Source: Collinsella sp.
GTDB taxonomy: Bacteria > Actinomycetota > Coriobacteriia > Coriobacteriales > Coriobacteriaceae
Assembly (NCBI GenBank): GCA_018382295.1
Contig: JAGZQF010000007.1
Location: 1-55,079, forward strand
Direction: 5' to 3'
DNA length: 55,079 nucleotides
A program made the translations under genes and the position numbers. The notes under the pieces were generated by a model that saw nothing but the letters and a program-made list of their open reading frames with translations, did no database searches and was not told where the DNA came from. Below are positions 1 to 8,570 of the stretch, in pieces (within the stretch, counting starts at the first letter, position 1; each line of letters begins with the position of its first letter).

Positions 1-99
1 CTGTCCGTGCTGACCACCGACCGCCTCTCGCGCAACTACGAGCTGGTCACCAAGCACAACCTCAAGTACCGCCGCTACTACCACCAGTTCGACTACTAA
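1..99 (+). CDS. C-terminal end of an unknown protein (partial)
   Basis: An open frame enters from the left edge and stops at TAA 97-99, leaving 32 residues that end in RRYYHQFDY. The tail is rich in Tyr and Arg. I do not recognise the family from so short a piece. A strong terminator 50 bases downstream supports this being the end of a real transcription unit. Confidence 0.6.
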   Translation: MSVLTTDRLSRNYELVTKHNLKYRRYYHQFDY

Positions 100-150
100 G
101 AGCTGGCCGCAGGGCCGATATCTTGGCTGGTTGATATCTCGACCCTACAC

Positions 151-183
151 AAGGGCGTCCGCATTCGCGCGGGCGCCCTTTTT
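151..183 (+). terminator. Intrinsic terminator after the left-edge gene
   Basis: A 12-bp stem (151-162 with 169-180, one G-T pair) with a short loop is followed by a T run at 179-183. It separates the left-edge gene from the histidine operon. Confidence 0.85.
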
Positions 184-280
184 GCGTTGCGACAAGAGAC
201 TGCTGCTAACCGCTCGCCCTCTGTTTCCAAATGAATACGGTGTGAGCCGAGAAGGACGATTCTCCCCGCAAACACTCTAG

Positions 281-325
281 TATGCTAAAGTACCCAGAAG
301 ACCGGCGGAGCTATGCCGGTCTTCT
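281..325 (+). promoter_or_regulatory. Histidine operon leader: possible -10 and stem-loop
   Basis: TATGCT at 281-286 could be a -10 box, but no good -35 is visible at the right spacing. A perfect 11-bp stem (296-306 with 315-325, 8-base loop) follows at once and ends 36 bases before the hisZG start. It lacks a T run, so it is not a classic terminator. The leader has no run of His codons and no T-box sequence. It may stabilise the 5' end or bind a regulator. Confidence 0.4.
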
Positions 326-361
326 GTTCCATACGAAACACAGCATGAGGAGGCTCACCAG

Positions 362-2077
362 ATGACGGCCACACCATGGGGATTCCGGGACATATTGCCC
401 GAGGAGGCTCAGGCGCGCGAGGAGATTGCGCTGACGGTGAAGGGCTGCTTCAGGGAGCATCATTACCTTCCGGTCGAGACGCCGCTGCTCGAGGACAAGG
501 GTTCGCTCGAGGAAGGCGGCCGCATTGCGGACACGCCGTTTAAGCTCTTTGACGATGACGGCCGCCTGCTGGTGGTCCGTTCCGACAACACATTGCCGAT
601 CGTGCGTCTGGTTTCGACCCGCATGCGCGCGGCCGACCTGCCCCTACGCCTTCGCTACGAGGCGCCGGTGGTTCGCGAGTGTCAGCGCAATGCCGGTGGC
701 TCGCGCCAGTTTACACAGCTGGGCTTTGAGCTTATCGGTGCGGGCGATACCGCGGGCGATGTCGAGATCGTCTCGCTCGTGGCCGAGGCGGTGCGCAAGC
801 TGGCACTTCCCGATGCGCACATTATCGCGGGTAGCGTGCGTCCGTTTAAGGAGCTGCTCGCGGCGTGTGAGGATCGCGAGCTGGCCGCTGAGGCCCTGCG
901 CTGCGTGCACGCCAACGACTTTGTGGGCCTCGATGCCCGCGTGGCGGCAAGCACCGAGTCCGATGCCGTCAAGGCCGCCATTAGCGAGCTGCCGCGTTTG
1001 CACGGCGGTGCCGAGGTGCTCGACCGCGTGGACGCGCTGCTGGAGACCGCCGGTATTGTCGCGCCGCTGACGCGCGAGCTGCGTGCCCTGGTCGAGGGCC
1101 TGGCACCCGAGGACGCCCAGGTGCTGTCATTCGACTTCTCCATCATGAACTCTTTCGATTACTACACGGGCCTGGTCTTTAAGGCCTATGCCGGCGGCCT
1201 GCCCGATCCGGTGGGCTCGGGCGGTCGCTACGACTCCATCTTTACCGGCGCATTTGGCGACGGTATCGAGGTGCCGGCGGCGGGCTTCGCCTTTTCGCTC
1301 GAGCGCCTGGAGGCCGCGCGCACCTCGGCCGAGGATGCCGCTTCCGATGGCGACCACGCCGTGGGCCGTGGCGCCGAGGGCCCGCTGCGCATTGCCGTGC
1401 CCAAGGGCTCGCTTAAGGCCGACACGCTCGACGTGCTTGAGATCGCGGGCCTGGACGTCTCCGAGCTGCGTGACCCCGGCCGTCACCTGATCGTGCGCGG
1501 CCGCGACACGCGTGCCGGCGAGGGCGCGGTCGGCGATATCGAGTTTGTCATCGTGCGTCCCAGCGATGCGCCTGCCTTTGTGGGCTGCGGTGGTGCCGAT
1601 TGCGGCATCTGCGGTTGGGACTCGCTCATCGAGGCAGACCTCAACCTGCTGCAGCTGGTCGACCTGGGCTATGGCCTGTGCACCTTTATCGAGGCGGAGC
1701 CCGCATGGCGCGCCGGTCAGGCCGAGCGCAACTATACTCGCCGCGGGTCGCTTCGCGTGGCCACCAAGTATCCGCGCATCGCGGGTGCATGGTATGCCGA
1801 GCGCGGCGTGAACGCCGACATCGTTTCGCTGCACGGCAACATCGAGTTGGGCCCCATCGTCGGCATGACTGATCGCATCGTGGATATTACTGCCACGGGC
1901 GCCACGCTGCGCGACAACGACCTGGTCATCACCGGTCGCATTATGGACTGTACGGCCCGCTTCTTCGTCAACCCGGGTGCTGCGCGCCTGGATCCGCGCG
2001 TGCGTAATCTGGCAGATCGCTTGGCAGCGGCCGTGAAGGACAAGCATTTTGAGCCCGTTGCGGGCTCGGCACAATAG
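362..2077 (+). CDS. hisZG: HisZ-HisG fusion: ATP phosphoribosyltransferase with built-in regulatory domain
   Basis: First enzyme of histidine synthesis, joining ATP and PRPP to give phosphoribosyl-ATP. At 571 residues it holds two proteins. Residues 1 to about 318 are HisZ, a HisRS-like domain starting WGFRDILPEEA, with RSDNTLPIVRLV and the late glycine-rich GSGGRYDSIFTGAFG. A linker rich in Ala, Asp and Gly (about 319-339) leads to a short-form HisG from LRIAVPKGSL, including the PRPP loop DITATGATLRDNDL. Normally short HisG and HisZ are separate chains that assemble into a hetero-octamer. The ATG follows an AGGAGG site at 345-350. First gene of the his operon; a 105-base gap precedes hisD. 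Confidence 0.93.
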   Translation: MTATPWGFRDILPEEAQAREEIALTVKGCFREHHYLPVETPLLEDKGSLEEGGRIADTPFKLFDDDGRLLVVRSDNTLPIVRLVSTRMRAADLPLRLRYEAPVVRECQRNAGGSRQFTQLGFELIGAGDTAGDVEIVSLVAEAVRKLALPDAHIIAGSVRPFKELLAACEDRELAAEALRCVHANDFVGLDARVAASTESDAVKAAISELPRLHGGAEVLDRVDALLETAGIVAPLTRELRALVEGLAPEDAQVLSFDFSIMNSFDYYTGLVFKAYAGGLPDPVGSGGRYDSIFTGAFGDGIEVPAAGFAFSLERLEAARTSAEDAASDGDHAVGRGAEGPLRIAVPKGSLKADTLDVLEIAGLDVSELRDPGRHLIVRGRDTRAGEGAVGDIEFVIVRPSDAPAFVGCGGADCGICGWDSLIEADLNLLQLVDLGYGLCTFIEAEPAWRAGQAERNYTRRGSLRVATKYPRIAGAWYAERGVNADIVSLHGNIELGPIVGMTDRIVDITATGATLRDNDLVITGRIMDCTARFFVNPGAARLDPRVRNLADRLAAAVKDKHFEPVAGSAQ

Positions 2078-2182
2078 CGCGAGCACGCACGGGCGTCCCA
2101 ACGTCTGGGCTGCGGGCCGATTGGCGCCGCCGCCCGGCCTCTCGTTTTTCGAACTCAACCTCGACCGATAGGGGATACCGAT

Positions 2183-3619
2183 ATGAAGACCATCAAGCTT
2201 GCTCCCGGTGAGCGCCTCGTTACCAACCAGCTCAACCGCAAGGGCGTGCTGCCGCAAAACATCGTCGACGCCGCCCGCGATATCGTGGCCAACGTGCGTG
2301 CCAACGGCGATGCCGCGGTGCGCGATTACTGCCAGCGTTTTGACGGTGTCGAGTTGCAGAGCTTCCGCTTGCCGCAGGAGCAGATCGATGCCGCGCTCGA
2401 AGGCCTCGATCCGGCCTTTGTCGCCGCGCTCGAGAAGGCCGCGCGTCAGATTCGCGAGTTCCACCAGCGCGAGGTCGAGCAGAGCTGGTTTACCACGCGT
2501 GCGGACGGCACGATGCTCGGCGTTAAGGTGACCCCGCTTGCTGCGGCTGGCATCTATGTGCCGGGCGGTCGCGCGCAGTATCCCTCCACGGTGCTCATGA
2601 ACGCCATTCCCGCCAAGGTTGCCGGCGTCAAGCGCGTGGTCATGGTGACCCCGCCGCAAAAAGACGGCCTGATCAGCCCCTACACGCTCGCCGCTGCAAA
2701 GCTCGGCGGCGTGGACGAAATCTATATGGTGGGCGGCGCTCAGGCCGTGGCCGCGCTGGCGTACGGTACCGAGACCATTCCGCGTGTCGATAAAATCACC
2801 GGTCCGGGCAACGCCTTTGTTGCCGCTGCCAAGCAGATTGTCTCGGGCGATGTGGGAATCGACATGGTCGCCGGCCCGTCCGAGGTCTGCGTGCTGGCCG
2901 ATGCCACGGCCAAGCCCATGGTGGTCGCGGCAGACCTGATGGCCCAGGCCGAGCACGATCCGCTGGCAGCCTGCTATCTGGTGACTTGCGACGAGCAGTT
3001 TGCGCGCGAGGTCGAGGCGGGTATCGACATCCTAGTGGCGCAGTCCCCGCGTGCCGAGATTACGCGCGCCTCGCTCGATAACGAAGGAACCATCGTGGTG
3101 GCCGCCGATATGGCTGCCGCCGTCGAGGCCGTGAACACCGTGGCGCCCGAGCACCTGGAGCTGCACTGCAAGGATGCGATGGGCCTGCTCGGCGGCATTC
3201 GCAACGCCGGCGCCATCTTTGTGGGCGCTTGGAGCTCCGAGCCGCTTGGCGATTATGTTGCCGGCCCCAACCACACGCTGCCGACCGGCGGCACGGCCAT
3301 GTTCTCCAACCCGCTTTCGGTGGAGGAGTTCGTCAAGCGCTCGAGTGTCATTTGCTATACTCCCGAGGGCCTGCTCTCCGACGCTCCCGCCACACAGCGC
3401 CTGGCCGAGGCCGAGGGCCTGTGGGCACACGCGCTTTCCGCCGCTCTGCGTCGCCGCGTGTTGGAGCAGGGTGAGGATGCCGTGAGTGCCGAGTCGCTGG
3501 CCGCGGCCGACCTGACCAAGGTCGCCTGGCCGGGCGACGCCGTGGCGACGGTCGCCGAGGGCGTGGACCTGGCGGCTGCAGGCTCGGATGGCGCTGGCGC
3601 GACCGGCGAGGAGGCCTAA
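2183..3619 (+). CDS. hisD: Histidinol dehydrogenase
   Basis: Catalyses the last two steps of histidine synthesis, oxidising L-histidinol to histidine with two NAD+. The 478-residue protein has the family signatures GIYVPGGRAQYPSTVLM, GGAQAVAALAYGT, KITGPGNAFVAAAK and VAGPSEV. The catalytic Glu-His pair lies in VAPEHLELH, and the C-terminal zinc-site region is GPNHTLPTGGTA. It is slightly longer than usual (about 430) because of an Ala/Gly/Asp-rich tail after residue 455. The ATG follows AGGGGATACCGAT. It ends one base before hisC, so the two are probably translationally coupled. Confidence 0.95.
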   Translation: MKTIKLAPGERLVTNQLNRKGVLPQNIVDAARDIVANVRANGDAAVRDYCQRFDGVELQSFRLPQEQIDAALEGLDPAFVAALEKAARQIREFHQREVEQSWFTTRADGTMLGVKVTPLAAAGIYVPGGRAQYPSTVLMNAIPAKVAGVKRVVMVTPPQKDGLISPYTLAAAKLGGVDEIYMVGGAQAVAALAYGTETIPRVDKITGPGNAFVAAAKQIVSGDVGIDMVAGPSEVCVLADATAKPMVVAADLMAQAEHDPLAACYLVTCDEQFAREVEAGIDILVAQSPRAEITRASLDNEGTIVVAADMAAAVEAVNTVAPEHLELHCKDAMGLLGGIRNAGAIFVGAWSSEPLGDYVAGPNHTLPTGGTAMFSNPLSVEEFVKRSSVICYTPEGLLSDAPATQRLAEAEGLWAHALSAALRRRVLEQGEDAVSAESLAAADLTKVAWPGDAVATVAEGVDLAAAGSDGAGATGEEA

Positions 3620-3620
3620 C

Positions 3621-4736
3621 ATGGCCGAACTCACGCCGCGCATGAAGGAACTCGTCCAGCCCTACCTGGCCGGCATCGAGCCCTATGATCCCAACTTTAC
3701 GCCCACGCGCATCAACCTTTCGGCCAACGAGAACACCTATCCCGTGCCGGCCGGTGTGCGCGAGGCGATCGATGCGGCGCTCGCCGCTACGCCGCTCAAC
3801 CGCTATCCCGATCCCATGTCTAACGACCTGCGCGACGAGCTGGCCGCTTGGCATGGCGTGACGCGCGAGAACATCTGCGTGGGCAACGGCGGCGACGAGC
3901 TGCTCTATAACTACCTGCTGGCGTTTGGCGGCGCGGGACGGACCCTGCTCAACTGCCCGCCGTGCTTTAGCGAGTATGCGTTCTTTGCATCGCTCTGTCA
4001 GACCGAGGTGCGCGACGTGTGGCGCGACCCGGCGACCCTTGAGCTCGACCAGGCAGCGGTGCTTGCGGCGGCTCCCGAGTGCGATCTGGCGATCGTGACC
4101 TCGCCCAACAATCCCACGGGTGACGTGGCGCCGCTCGACTTTGTCGCGGCCCTGTGCGATGCGTGCCCCGGCATGGTCATGGTCGACGAGGCCTACGTTG
4201 AGTTTGCCGACGATTCGTTTGGCGCGGCCACCACGGCGCAGGGACTTATCGCCGAGCATCCCAACCTGGTGATTCTGCACACGCTGTCCAAGGCGTTTGG
4301 CGCCGCCGGCACGCGCCTGGGCTACGTGATCGCGGCGCCCGAGGTTATCGAGGTGTTCGCGGCGATTCGCCAGATCTACTCGGTTAACGTGCTGAGCCAG
4401 GCCGCCGCGCTTGCCTGCGTGCGTGCCCGCGATGCGTACGCGCCCGTGGTGGCACAGGTCGCATCCGAGCGCGAGCGCGAGCTGTGCGCCCTGCGCGCGA
4501 TGGCTGCCGAGGGTCTACCCGTGGAGGCATGGCCGAGCGCGGCGAACTTTGTGCTTGTGCGTACGCCGCACGCCACGCGCGTGCGCGAGCGTCTGCGCGA
4601 TGAGTATTCGATTTTGGTGCGCGACTTTAGCTACGCGCCGGGGCTTGCGGACTGTCTGCGCATTACCGTGGGCACCCCGCAGGAAAACGACGAGGTGCTG
4701 GCTGCGTTTGCCGCGCTGGTGAAGGAGGAGATGTAG
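3621..4736 (+). CDS. hisC: Histidinol-phosphate aminotransferase
   Basis: PLP enzyme that converts imidazole-acetol phosphate and glutamate to histidinol phosphate and 2-oxoglutarate. The 371-residue protein is fold type I. It shows NLSANENTYPVP at the N-terminus, SPNNPTGD and VDEAYVEF, and the PLP lysine in TLSKAFGAAGTRLGY. I chose the ATG at 3621 because AGGAGG at 3608-3613 sits just upstream. An in-frame ATG at 3588 would overlap hisD and has no such site. The stop is directly followed by the hisB ATG. Confidence 0.95.
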   Translation: MAELTPRMKELVQPYLAGIEPYDPNFTPTRINLSANENTYPVPAGVREAIDAALAATPLNRYPDPMSNDLRDELAAWHGVTRENICVGNGGDELLYNYLLAFGGAGRTLLNCPPCFSEYAFFASLCQTEVRDVWRDPATLELDQAAVLAAAPECDLAIVTSPNNPTGDVAPLDFVAALCDACPGMVMVDEAYVEFADDSFGAATTAQGLIAEHPNLVILHTLSKAFGAAGTRLGYVIAAPEVIEVFAAIRQIYSVNVLSQAAALACVRARDAYAPVVAQVASERERELCALRAMAAEGLPVEAWPSAANFVLVRTPHATRVRERLRDEYSILVRDFSYAPGLADCLRITVGTPQENDEVLAAFAALVKEEM

Positions 4737-5324
4737 ATGGGCCGTTATGCCGAGGTGACCCGCAAGACGGGCGAGACCGACATTGTCGTTAAGCTCGACC
4801 TGGACGGGAGCGGCGCGTGCGATATCTCGACCGGCGTGCCGTTTTTCGACCATATGCTCAACGCCTTTGGCCGCCATGGCCTGTTCGATTTGACGGTGCA
4901 CGCGGTAGGCGACGTGGAGGTCGACGCACACCATACCGTCGAGGACACGGGTATCGTGCTGGGCGAGGCGTTTTGCCAAGCGCTGGATGACAAGGCGGGC
5001 ATTACGCGCTTTGCCGACGCGGCGATTGCCATGGACGAGACGCTCGTGATGGCCGCCGTTGATATTTCGGGCCGCGGGCAGGCCTACTGCGAGCTGCCCG
5101 TGCCGACCGAGCGCGTGGGCGGCTTCGATACCGAGCTGGCCGTCGAGTTCTTCTACGCCTTTGCGCGCGACGCCAAGCTCACGCTGCACGTGCGCGAGCT
5201 GGCGGGCGGCAACTCGCATCACATTATCGAGGCCGCCTTTAAGGCCGTGGGCCGCACGATGCGCCACGCCTGCGAGCTCGATCCCCGCGTGCAGGGCATC
5301 CCCAGCACCAAGGGCTCACTGTAA
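4737..5324 (+). CDS. hisB: Imidazoleglycerol-phosphate dehydratase
   Basis: Dehydrates imidazole-glycerol phosphate to imidazole-acetol phosphate. The 195-residue protein is the stand-alone, monofunctional form, with no phosphatase domain as in E. coli HisB. The manganese-binding His/Glu motifs are clear: FFDHMLNAFGRHG, DAHHTVEDTGI and SHHIIEAAFKAVGR. The start codon follows the hisC stop directly, with the ribosome binding site (AAGGAGGAG) inside the end of hisC. A separate phosphatase is therefore needed, and the PHP-family gene at 8571-9482 is the obvious candidate. Confidence 0.95.
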   Translation: MGRYAEVTRKTGETDIVVKLDLDGSGACDISTGVPFFDHMLNAFGRHGLFDLTVHAVGDVEVDAHHTVEDTGIVLGEAFCQALDDKAGITRFADAAIAMDETLVMAAVDISGRGQAYCELPVPTERVGGFDTELAVEFFYAFARDAKLTLHVRELAGGNSHHIIEAAFKAVGRTMRHACELDPRVQGIPSTKGSL

Positions 5325-5346
5325 CCTGCCAAAAAAGACAGGTTTT
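5322..5346 (+). repeat. Small stem-loop between hisB and hisH (AACCTGCCAAAA family)
   Basis: AACCTG and CAGGTT form a short stem around an A-rich loop. The sequence AACCTGCCAAAAAAGACAGG is nearly the same as part of the glcK leader hairpin, read on the minus strand of 36743-36766. Two copies in unrelated places suggest a dispersed repeat. It could also act as a weak internal signal in the his operon. Confidence 0.55.
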
Positions 5347-5368
5347 GAATGAGATAAGGGAGGGTCGC

Positions 5369-6070
5369 GTGGGCGAACCGAAGATCGTGGTGGTCGACTA
5401 CCACAAGGGCAACTTATCGAGTGTTGTGCGCGGGCTTGCGCGCGCCGGTGCCGCCGCCTGCACATCGGACGATCCGGAGCAGATCCGTAATGCCGACGGC
5501 TTGGTCATCCCGGGCGTGGGCGCGTTCTATGACGCGATCGCCTTTATGCGCCAGAGCGGCGAGGCGGACGCGGTGCTCGATGCCGTCGCCGCCGGAACTC
5601 CGCTGCTCGGCATCTGCCTGGGCCTTCAGCTATTTTTTGAGCGCGGCAACGAAGGCGTGCCTGCGGACGAGGGCGCGGTTGCCGATGGCAACACCCCCCA
5701 GCAGGCCGGTGGCCCCTGGGTCGATGGCCTGGGTATTATGTGCGGTTCGTGCACGCGCTTGGAGTCGAGTCGCCTGAAGGTGCCGCACGTGGGCTGGGAC
5801 CAGGTGCACATGACGCCCACCGGTGCGGCCGATCCGCTGCTTACTGGTTTTGCCGAGGGTGCCAACATGTACTTCACCCACAGCTACGCGGTGTCCGACG
5901 ATGCCGATGCCGCCGATGTGCTGGCGCGCACGCACTATACGCGGAGCTTCCCGTGCATCGTGCGCCATGGCAACGTGTGGGGCTGCCAGTTCCATCCCGA
6001 GAAATCCTCCGCGCTGGGTCAGCGCATTCTTAAAAACTTTGTGAGCATCGTCGAGGGGGCCGGCCGATGA
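5369..6070 (+). CDS. hisH: Imidazole glycerol phosphate synthase, glutaminase subunit
   Basis: Class I glutamine amidotransferase that hydrolyses glutamine and passes ammonia to HisF. The 233-residue protein shows the nucleophile Cys in LLGICLGLQLFFE and the His-Glu pair in CQFHPEKSS, with IPGVGAFYDA near the N-terminus. I set the start at GTG 5369 because AGGGAGGG lies 5-7 bases upstream; a TTG at 5345 in the same frame sits inside the upstream hairpin. An insertion of roughly 20 residues (about 100-123, rich in Asp, Gly and Gln) follows the Cys motif. It overlaps hisA by 4 bases (ATGA). Confidence 0.93.
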   Translation: MGEPKIVVVDYHKGNLSSVVRGLARAGAAACTSDDPEQIRNADGLVIPGVGAFYDAIAFMRQSGEADAVLDAVAAGTPLLGICLGLQLFFERGNEGVPADEGAVADGNTPQQAGGPWVDGLGIMCGSCTRLESSRLKVPHVGWDQVHMTPTGAADPLLTGFAEGANMYFTHSYAVSDDADAADVLARTHYTRSFPCIVRHGNVWGCQFHPEKSSALGQRILKNFVSIVEGAGR

Positions 6071-6810
6071 TTCTGTTTCCCGCAATCGATTTGATCGGCG
6101 GTAAGGTCGTGCGCCTGGAGCGCGGTGACCGGAGCCGCTGCAAGGTATATTCCGACGACCCCGTGGCCGTTGCCCGCTCCTTTGCCGAGCAGGGCACGAG
6201 CTGGGTGCACGTCGTCGACCTGTCCGCTGCCTTTGGCGAGGACGAGGACGCGTGCGCTGCCAACTCGGCGGCGATAAAGGCTATCTGCGGCGTCGACGGT
6301 CTGTCCGTGGACGTGGGCGGCGGCGTTCGCTCGCTCGCGCGCATCGACGAGCTTGCCGGCTATGGCGCGCGTCGCATCGCGCTGGGCACGGTGATCGTGA
6401 CCGAGCCGGGATTTGCCGAGGTGGCGGCTCGCGGCTTTGGCGAGCTGCTGGTGGCAGATATCGCCGCACGCGACGGCCAGGTCAAGGTGAACGGCTGGCG
6501 CGACGGCGCGGGCGTGGCACTCGACGATGCCGTGGCGCAGCTTTCCGAGCTGGGCTTTAAGCATCTGGTGTATACCGACATCGCGCGCGATGGCATGCAG
6601 ACGGGCATCGATGTGGCGGCGTATCGTCATGTGGCCGAGGTCGCGGGCTTTCCCGTCGTGGCTTCGGGTGGTATCTCGACGCTCGACGATATCCGCGCAC
6701 TGGCCGCGGTGGGTGAGGATGCTATTGAGGGCGCCATTACCGGCCGTGCGCTCTACGAGGGCAACTTTACGCTGGCCCAGGCGCTAGCCGCCGCCCGAGT
6801 GGAGGAGTAG
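6067..6810 (+). CDS. hisA: ProFAR isomerase
   Basis: 1-(5-phosphoribosyl)-5-[(5-phosphoribosylamino)methylideneamino]imidazole-4-carboxamide isomerase, a (beta/alpha)8 barrel that performs an Amadori rearrangement before the HisFH step. It has 247 residues. The first catalytic Asp lies in PAIDLIGGKVVRL and the second in YTDIARDGMQTGID. Phosphate-binding loops are GGGVRS and ASGGIST. Its ATG overlaps the hisH stop, which indicates coupled translation. Confidence 0.95.
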   Translation: MILFPAIDLIGGKVVRLERGDRSRCKVYSDDPVAVARSFAEQGTSWVHVVDLSAAFGEDEDACAANSAAIKAICGVDGLSVDVGGGVRSLARIDELAGYGARRIALGTVIVTEPGFAEVAARGFGELLVADIAARDGQVKVNGWRDGAGVALDDAVAQLSELGFKHLVYTDIARDGMQTGIDVAAYRHVAEVAGFPVVASGGISTLDDIRALAAVGEDAIEGAITGRALYEGNFTLAQALAAARVEE

Positions 6811-6813
6811 CCC

Positions 6814-7596
6814 ATGCTTACCAAACGCGTGATTCCCTGCTTGGACGTCAAGGACGGCCGCGTGGTCAAGGGCGTCAACTTTGTGAGCCTGCGCGATGCG
6901 GGCGACCCGGTGGAGCTAGCCCGCGCCTACGACCGCGAGGGTGCGGACGAGGTTGTCTTCCTGGACATTACCGCCACGAGCGACAACCGCGCGACGACCA
7001 TCGAGATGGCGGCGCATGCGGCCGAGGAGCTCGCTATTCCCTATACCGTGGGCGGCGGCTTTCGCGACCTGGCGGGCATGCGCACCATGGTTGCAGCCGG
7101 CGCCGACAAGGTGTCGCTTAACTCTGCCGCCGTGCGCGATCCGTCGTTGATTAGCCAGGCTGCCGCGGCGTTTGGCAGCCAGGCCGTGGTCGTGGCGATC
7201 GATGCCAAGCGCGTCGGTTTGCCCGGCGCATCTGGTGCCGACAAGTGGGAGGTCTTTACCGCAGGCGGCCGCAACGCCATGGGTATCGACGCGGTGGCGT
7301 GGGCCGAGGAGGCGGCCCGTCGCGGCGCCGGCGAGATCTTGCTCACCAGTATGGACCGCGACGGCACCAAGGCCGGCTTTGACCTGGCGCTCACCCGCGC
7401 CGTGGCGCGCGCGGTGCCGATTCCCGTCATCGCGAGCGGCGGCGTGGGCACGCTCGAGCATTTTGCTGAGGGTGTGATCGAGGGCGAAGCCGACGCCGTA
7501 CTGGCGGCAAGCGTCTTTCACTTTGGGACGTTCAGCATTCGCCAGGTGAAGGAGTATATGGCGTCGCAGGGTATTCCTGTGAGGTTGGACTTCTAA
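6814..7596 (+). CDS. hisF: Imidazole glycerol phosphate synthase, cyclase subunit
   Basis: Barrel enzyme that uses ammonia from HisH to make imidazole glycerol phosphate, with AICAR as by-product. It has 260 residues. Catalytic Asp residues lie in IPCLDVKDGRVVKGVNF and in VVAIDAKRV. Phosphate loops appear as GGGFRD and ASGGVGTLEHF. The AICAR it releases is the substrate of PurH, also encoded in this window (25053-26660). It starts three bases after the hisA stop. Confidence 0.96.
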   Translation: MLTKRVIPCLDVKDGRVVKGVNFVSLRDAGDPVELARAYDREGADEVVFLDITATSDNRATTIEMAAHAAEELAIPYTVGGGFRDLAGMRTMVAAGADKVSLNSAAVRDPSLISQAAAAFGSQAVVVAIDAKRVGLPGASGADKWEVFTAGGRNAMGIDAVAWAEEAARRGAGEILLTSMDRDGTKAGFDLALTRAVARAVPIPVIASGGVGTLEHFAEGVIEGEADAVLAASVFHFGTFSIRQVKEYMASQGIPVRLDF

Positions 7597-7616
7597 TGCT
7601 GCGGGCTTCGCTGCGG

Positions 7617-7712
7617 CTTGTCCAGGCACCGCATCTTGCCGTTCAAACCGTCGCTCGCGTACCAAAGTACGCGTCGCTCCTCTTTCGCGGCAACCTGCGG
7701 CACCTGGGCAAG
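7617..7712. repeat. Composite inverted repeat inside the his operon
   Basis: The 160-base gap between hisF and hisI holds a nearly 100-base imperfect palindrome. Outer arms CTTGTCCAGG-CACCGCA and TGCGG-CACCTGGGCAAG flank CTTGCCG/CGGCAA. The centre is a perfect hairpin, CGCGTAC (7656-7662), loop CAAA, GTACGCG (7667-7673). There is no T run. It looks like an extragenic palindromic element inserted in the operon, or an RNA processing site. Confidence 0.7.
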
Positions 7713-7756
7713 CCTCGCCGACCTGCGATGTTCACGGTAATTACTTGGGAGGAATG

Positions 7757-8086
7757 ATGACTGAGGTGGTAAATGCTACCGAGCTGAAATACGACGCCCG
7801 TGGGTTGATTCCTTGTGTGGTTCAGCAATATGACACCGGCGAGGTGCTTATGGTTGCTTGGATGAACGAGGAGTCGGTGGGGCTGACGCTCAAGACCGGT
7901 ACCACGTGGTTTTGGAGCCGCAGCCGTCAGGAGCTCTGGAATAAGGGCGCGACGAGCGGCAATATGCAGGAGGTCAAGGAGCTCTGGGCCGACTGCGATA
8001 GCGATACGCTGCTGGTCAAGGTCGACTCGCCGGGTCCGGCCTGCCACACCGGCAACCGTACCTGCTTCTTTAAGAAACTCGCGTAG
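7757..8086 (+). CDS. hisI: Phosphoribosyl-AMP cyclohydrolase
   Basis: Opens the adenine ring of phosphoribosyl-AMP. The 109-residue protein is the single-domain form, not fused to HisE. It has the substrate and metal motifs MVAWMNEES, TWFWSRSRQELW, DCDSDTLLV and the Cys-containing PGPACHTGNRTCFF. I chose the second of two adjacent ATGs (7754 and 7757), which is better spaced from GGGAGG at 7747-7752. Confidence 0.94.
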   Translation: MTEVVNATELKYDARGLIPCVVQQYDTGEVLMVAWMNEESVGLTLKTGTTWFWSRSRQELWNKGATSGNMQEVKELWADCDSDTLLVKVDSPGPACHTGNRTCFFKKLA

Positions 8087-8132
8087 GACGGGCGCTCGAC
8101 TAGGCGCTTGGCCAACCAGAAAGGAATGAACT

Positions 8133-8450
8133 ATGGGTGTGCGCACCGCAAACGTTCAGGATGGAAATATCGGAGAGACGTTGACGGGGCTCGCCGAGGT
8201 GATTCACGGTCGTCGTGATGCATCGCCGCAGGAGAGCTATACCGCGCGTCTGCTGACCGACGTCGAGGACGAGCTGCTCAAGAAGCTTGCCGAGGAGTCG
8301 AGCGAAGTGATCATGGCCTGCAAGGATAACGATCACGATCACATCCGCTACGAGGCCGGCGACCTGGTCTACCACCTGCTCGTAACCCTTGAGCGCTACG
8401 GTATCACCCTCGACGAGCTTGCCGGCGAACTCAACGCCCGCCGCCACTAG
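8133..8450 (+). CDS. hisE: Phosphoribosyl-ATP pyrophosphatase
   Basis: Removes pyrophosphate from phosphoribosyl-ATP, the second step of the pathway. The 105-residue all-alpha protein has the MazG-like metal motif KLAEESSEVIMACK and the later YEAGDLVYHLLV. AGAAAGGAA lies upstream of the ATG. Last gene of the his operon. No T-rich terminator follows; instead a 69-base palindrome separates it from the convergent gene. Confidence 0.94.
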   Translation: MGVRTANVQDGNIGETLTGLAEVIHGRRDASPQESYTARLLTDVEDELLKKLAEESSEVIMACKDNDHDHIRYEAGDLVYHLLVTLERYGITLDELAGELNARRH

Positions 8451-8489
8451 TCGTTTGGGACAGTCTTTGTTGGTGTGACGGGGTCATGG

Positions 8490-8558
8490 AAGTTGCGGTG
8501 AAATAGGGACTGTTTAAGCGCTTCATCAAGCAAAACAATCCCTATTTCACCGCAACTT
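8490..8558. repeat. Palindromic repeat, family A copy 1
   Basis: Arms of 26 bases at 8490-8515 and 8533-8558 pair with one G-T wobble around a 17-base loop. The core GTTGCGGTGAAATAGGGACT recurs at 15199-15264 and 49157-49226. This copy lies between two convergent genes and may end transcription from both sides. Confidence 0.88.
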
Positions 8559-8570
8559 ATGAAGGGATGG

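Noticed and set aside
181..361. T-box or histidine leader-peptide attenuator before hisZG
   Set aside because: No T-box sequence, no His-codon run and no T-tailed terminator. The short frame ATG at 231 encodes only MNTV.
1127..2956. Long minus-strand frame of 609 codons
   Set aside because: It runs antisense to hisZG and hisD, has no ribosome binding site and reads as low-complexity Arg/His/Gly-rich sequence. It is a by-product of high GC.
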